Source of the DNA: Bacteroidota bacterium
GTDB taxonomy: Bacteria; Bacteroidota; Ignavibacteria; UBA10030; UBA6906
Direction: 5' to 3'
Assembly (NCBI GenBank): GCA_017860555.1
Contig: JAGDMJ010000112.1
Coordinates: 1 to 8,928, forward strand
DNA: 8,928 nucleotides
This document shows, in pieces, positions 7,322 to 8,928 of this stretch. Made by a program: the position numbers and the translations under genes. Under the pieces are notes generated by a model. It did no database searches and was not told the DNA's origin. It worked only from the letters and a program-made list of their open reading frames with translations. How positions within the stretch are numbered: the stretch's first letter is position 1; each line of letters opens with the position of its first letter.

Positions 7322-7408
7322 CCTCTCGGTCGCCGGGGGTGTTCTCCCAGATGTTGAACAATTCAACGCTTTGAACTGAACCGGCGGGATGATGGCGGCC
7401 TCCCTTTC

Positions 7409-7437
7409 TTGACTTTGTGTCGCAGGGTACGTATATT
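7409..7437 (+). promoter_or_regulatory. Sigma-70-type promoter of the efp-accB-accC operon
   Basis: TTGACT (7409-7414) and TATATT (7432-7437) are separated by exactly 17 nt. The -35 matches four of six and the -10 five of six consensus bases, making this the strongest promoter in the window. Transcription should start near 7444, giving a leader of about 48 nt before the efp ATG at 7492. Confidence 0.65.
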
Positions 7438-7491
7438 ACTATCCTTGCTCCTTCGCAACCAATTCATTTTACGGGGTTTACACCAACTGCT

Positions 7492-8055
7492 ATGCCATCG
7501 ACGTCAGATTTCCGGCCGGGACTGGTCATCAAGTACAACAACGAACTCTGGACAGTCACAGAATTCCAGCACGTGAACCCCGGGAACTGGCGTGCCTTCG
7601 TGCGGACGAAGCTCAAGAACGTGAAGAGCGGGAAAGTAGTTGAGAACCGGTTCAGGGCAGGTGAGGCGATTGAGATCATTCGGATCGAGCGGAAGGAATT
7701 CCAATTCCTTTACCGCGATGGTTCGGGGTGTGTGTTCATGGACAAGGAAACCTATGAACAACTCTCCGTCCAGGAGGAGCAGATCGGCGATGGTGCGAAG
7801 TTCCTGAAAGACGGTGAATCGGTGGATATCCTCTTCAACGGAACAGAAATCACGGGCATCGAATTGCCAATCACTGTAGAGCTTCAGGTTGTCGAGACCG
7901 TCCCGGGTGTTCGGGGAGACAGCGCCAACGCCGGCACGAAGCCTGCCAAGGTGGAGACCGGGGCAAGCGTGAACGTTCCGCTCTTCATCAATGAAGGAGA
8001 TGTTGTCAAAATCGACACGCGAAGTGGGGACTACATCGAACGGGTGAAGGCGTAG
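7492..8055 (+). CDS. efp: Translation elongation factor P
   Basis: Cytoplasmic factor that binds between the P and E sites and promotes peptide bond formation at proline runs. The ATG at 7492 gives 187 residues, the standard length, and the N-terminus MPSTSDFRPGLVIKYN matches the family; the frame is open back to a GTG at 7417 but that part lies over the promoter. Three beta-barrel domains are expected. The domain I tip loop reads P30-G31-N32-W33-R34, with Asn32 where E. coli has the modified Lys34. The C-terminal signature, from GTKPAKVETGASVNVP to the IDTRSGDYIERVKA end, is intact. No SD precedes the start, and accB follows after 25 nt. No EpmA-, EpmB- or EarP-like modification gene is in the window. 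Confidence 0.96.
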   Translation: MPSTSDFRPGLVIKYNNELWTVTEFQHVNPGNWRAFVRTKLKNVKSGKVVENRFRAGEAIEIIRIERKEFQFLYRDGSGCVFMDKETYEQLSVQEEQIGDGAKFLKDGESVDILFNGTEITGIELPITVELQVVETVPGVRGDSANAGTKPAKVETGASVNVPLFINEGDVVKIDTRSGDYIERVKA

Positions 8056-8070
8056 AGAGACGACTAACCC

Positions 8071-8075
8071 AGGAG
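8071..8075 (+). promoter_or_regulatory. Shine-Dalgarno site of accB
   Basis: AGGAG with a 5-nt spacer to the ATG at 8081. It is a clear contrast with efp, the first gene of the same operon, which has none. Confidence 0.7.
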
Positions 8076-8080
8076 ACCAC

Positions 8081-8557
8081 ATGGACCTGAACTACGTAAA
8101 GAAGCTGGTAAAGCTTCTTTCTGAAAGCAACGTCGACGAGATTGAGATCGAGGAAGACGGTAAGAAGGTGAGGCTGGTCAAGCGCCTCAACCCCGTTCAG
8201 TCTGCGCCGGTCGTCGGACGGGCCGTCCAGGAAGTGACGGTTCCGCCGCCTGCGTCCCCTTCGCCGCTGCATCTGGTCACCTCGCCGTCGCCCCCTGCGG
8301 CAGCACCCACGGTACAGCACCACGAGATCAAATCCCCCATCGTTGGAACATTCTACCGCTCGCCGGCGCCCGATGCCGCCCCGTTCGTCCAGGTCGGGTC
8401 TATGGTCGAGCCCGGAACCGTTCTCTGCATCGTCGAAGCCATGAAGCTGATGAACGAGATTGAAGCGGACGTTTCAGGAAAGATCCTGAAGATCATGGTG
8501 GAAAACGGCCAGCCGGTCGAATACGACCAGGCTCTCTTCCTTGTGGAAAAGGCCTAA
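8081..8557 (+). CDS. accB: Biotin carboxyl carrier protein of acetyl-CoA carboxylase
   Basis: Carries CO2 on biotin between biotin carboxylase (AccC) and the carboxyltransferase (AccAD) in malonyl-CoA synthesis, the first step of fatty acid synthesis. It has 158 residues (E. coli 156). An N-terminal helix with an acidic segment (1-35) is followed by a Pro/Ala/Ser-rich linker (about 52-78, including Pro55-57) and the biotinyl domain (82-158). The biotinylation motif is EAMKLMNE, with K122 as the modified lysine. The insertion SPAPDAAPFVQVG (94-106) is the 'thumb' typical of acetyl-CoA carboxylase carriers and separates it from other biotinyl or lipoyl domains. It follows efp by 25 nt and precedes accC by 29 nt. 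Confidence 0.97.
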   Translation: MDLNYVKKLVKLLSESNVDEIEIEEDGKKVRLVKRLNPVQSAPVVGRAVQEVTVPPPASPSPLHLVTSPSPPAAAPTVQHHEIKSPIVGTFYRSPAPDAAPFVQVGSMVEPGTVLCIVEAMKLMNEIEADVSGKILKIMVENGQPVEYDQALFLVEKA

Positions 8558-8575
8558 CGTGTCCCCAGAATTTCC

Positions 8576-8579
8576 GGAG
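8576..8579 (+). promoter_or_regulatory. Shine-Dalgarno site of accC
   Basis: GGAG with a 7-nt spacer to the GTG at 8587. It supports that GTG, since no ATG is in frame near the conserved N-terminus. Confidence 0.6.
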
Positions 8580-8586
8580 CACCGGT

Positions 8587-8928
8587 GTGTTTAAGAAAGT
8601 CCTTATCGCCAACCGGGGGGAGATCGCCCTCCGCGTCATCCGTGTGTGCAAGCAGTTCGGCATCAAGACCGTTGCCGTGTACTCGCAGGCGGATCGGGAC
8701 TCGTTGCATGTCCGTTTTGCCGATGAGGCTGTGTGCATCGGCCCGCCCCCCGGAAAAGAAAGCTACCTGAAGATCCCCCGCATCATTGCGGCCGCCGAAA
8801 TCACCAATGCGGATGCCATTCATCCCGGCTATGGTTTCCTCGCCGAAAACGCCAGTTTCGCGGAAATCTGCACCACCTCGGGCATCAAATTCATCGGGCC
8901 CACTCCGGAAATGATCAGCCAGATGGGT
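8587..8928 (+). CDS. accC: Biotin carboxylase subunit of acetyl-CoA carboxylase, N-terminal 114 residues (partial)
   Basis: ATP-grasp enzyme that carboxylates the biotin on AccB. The frame runs open from a GTG at 8587 to the window edge. The N-terminal domain is unmistakable: KKVLIANRGEIALRVIR (3-19), VYSQADRDSLHVRFADEAVCIG (31-52), SYLKIPRIIAAA, and the DAIHPGYGFLAENASFAE stretch (about 78-95). The central ATP-grasp and C-terminal domains lie outside; the family has about 450 residues. Where many relatives have IGPAPS, this protein has IGPPPGK, a Pro triplet at 53-55. It is third in the efp-accB-accC operon. A longer pyruvate or acyl-CoA carboxylase subunit is possible in principle, but the adjacent accB favours AccC. 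Confidence 0.95.
   Translation, partial: MFKKVLIANRGEIALRVIRVCKQFGIKTVAVYSQADRDSLHVRFADEAVCIGPPPGKESYLKIPRIIAAAEITNADAIHPGYGFLAENASFAEICTTSGIKFIGPTPEMISQMG

Noticed and set aside
7569..7578. CACGTGAA string resembling half of a parS site
   Set aside because: It lies inside efp, the flanks do not complete the 16-bp palindrome, and no parB is present.

Overview
The window is a dense stretch of bacterial chromosome, high in G+C by eye, carrying housekeeping genes. It most resembles the Bacteroidota/Chlorobi (FCB) group, probably an Ignavibacteria- or Chlorobi-like lineage. The reasons are a small lipoprotein of the Bacteroidota-type DUF4296 family, an elongation factor P whose tip loop reads PGNWR (a form I recall from Chlorobi-type EF-P), a long secreted M23 peptidase with Ig-like repeats, and start sites with no Shine-Dalgarno at the head of each transcript. 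This placement is an inference from gene content, not from a marker-gene tree.

Layout. Positions 1-5442 read leftward as one probable operon: a fumarylacetoacetate-hydrolase (FAH) family enzyme, an orphan ParA/MinD-type ATPase, a secreted M23 metallopeptidase, then valyl-tRNA synthetase, which runs off the left edge. Gaps are 2, 18 and 47 nt. A promoter candidate lies just upstream of the FAH gene. Positions 5443-5921 form a 479-nt gap between divergent transcripts; it holds both promoters and a GC-rich, dyad-rich block I could not identify. purM (purine biosynthesis) reads rightward and meets a small convergent DUF4296 lipoprotein gene, with only 14 nt between their stops. From 7409 a rightward operon begins: efp, accB and accC, the last cut by the right edge. 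The efp-accB-accC order is widespread in bacteria.

How the genes relate. AccB and AccC are the biotin carrier and biotin carboxylase of acetyl-CoA carboxylase. EF-P helps ribosomes through proline runs. AccB, AccC and ValRS in this window all contain a Pro-Pro-Pro triplet, so likely EF-P clients sit beside efp and in the opposing operon. The ParA-M23 pair suggests, without proving, a link between a positioned ATPase and cell-envelope work.

I found no CRISPR array, tRNA, rRNA or intact transposase gene. The most curious items are the EF-P loop with Asn where Lys is usually modified, the unusual ParA motif, the dyad-rich spacer, and the split between leader genes without SD and internal genes with it.
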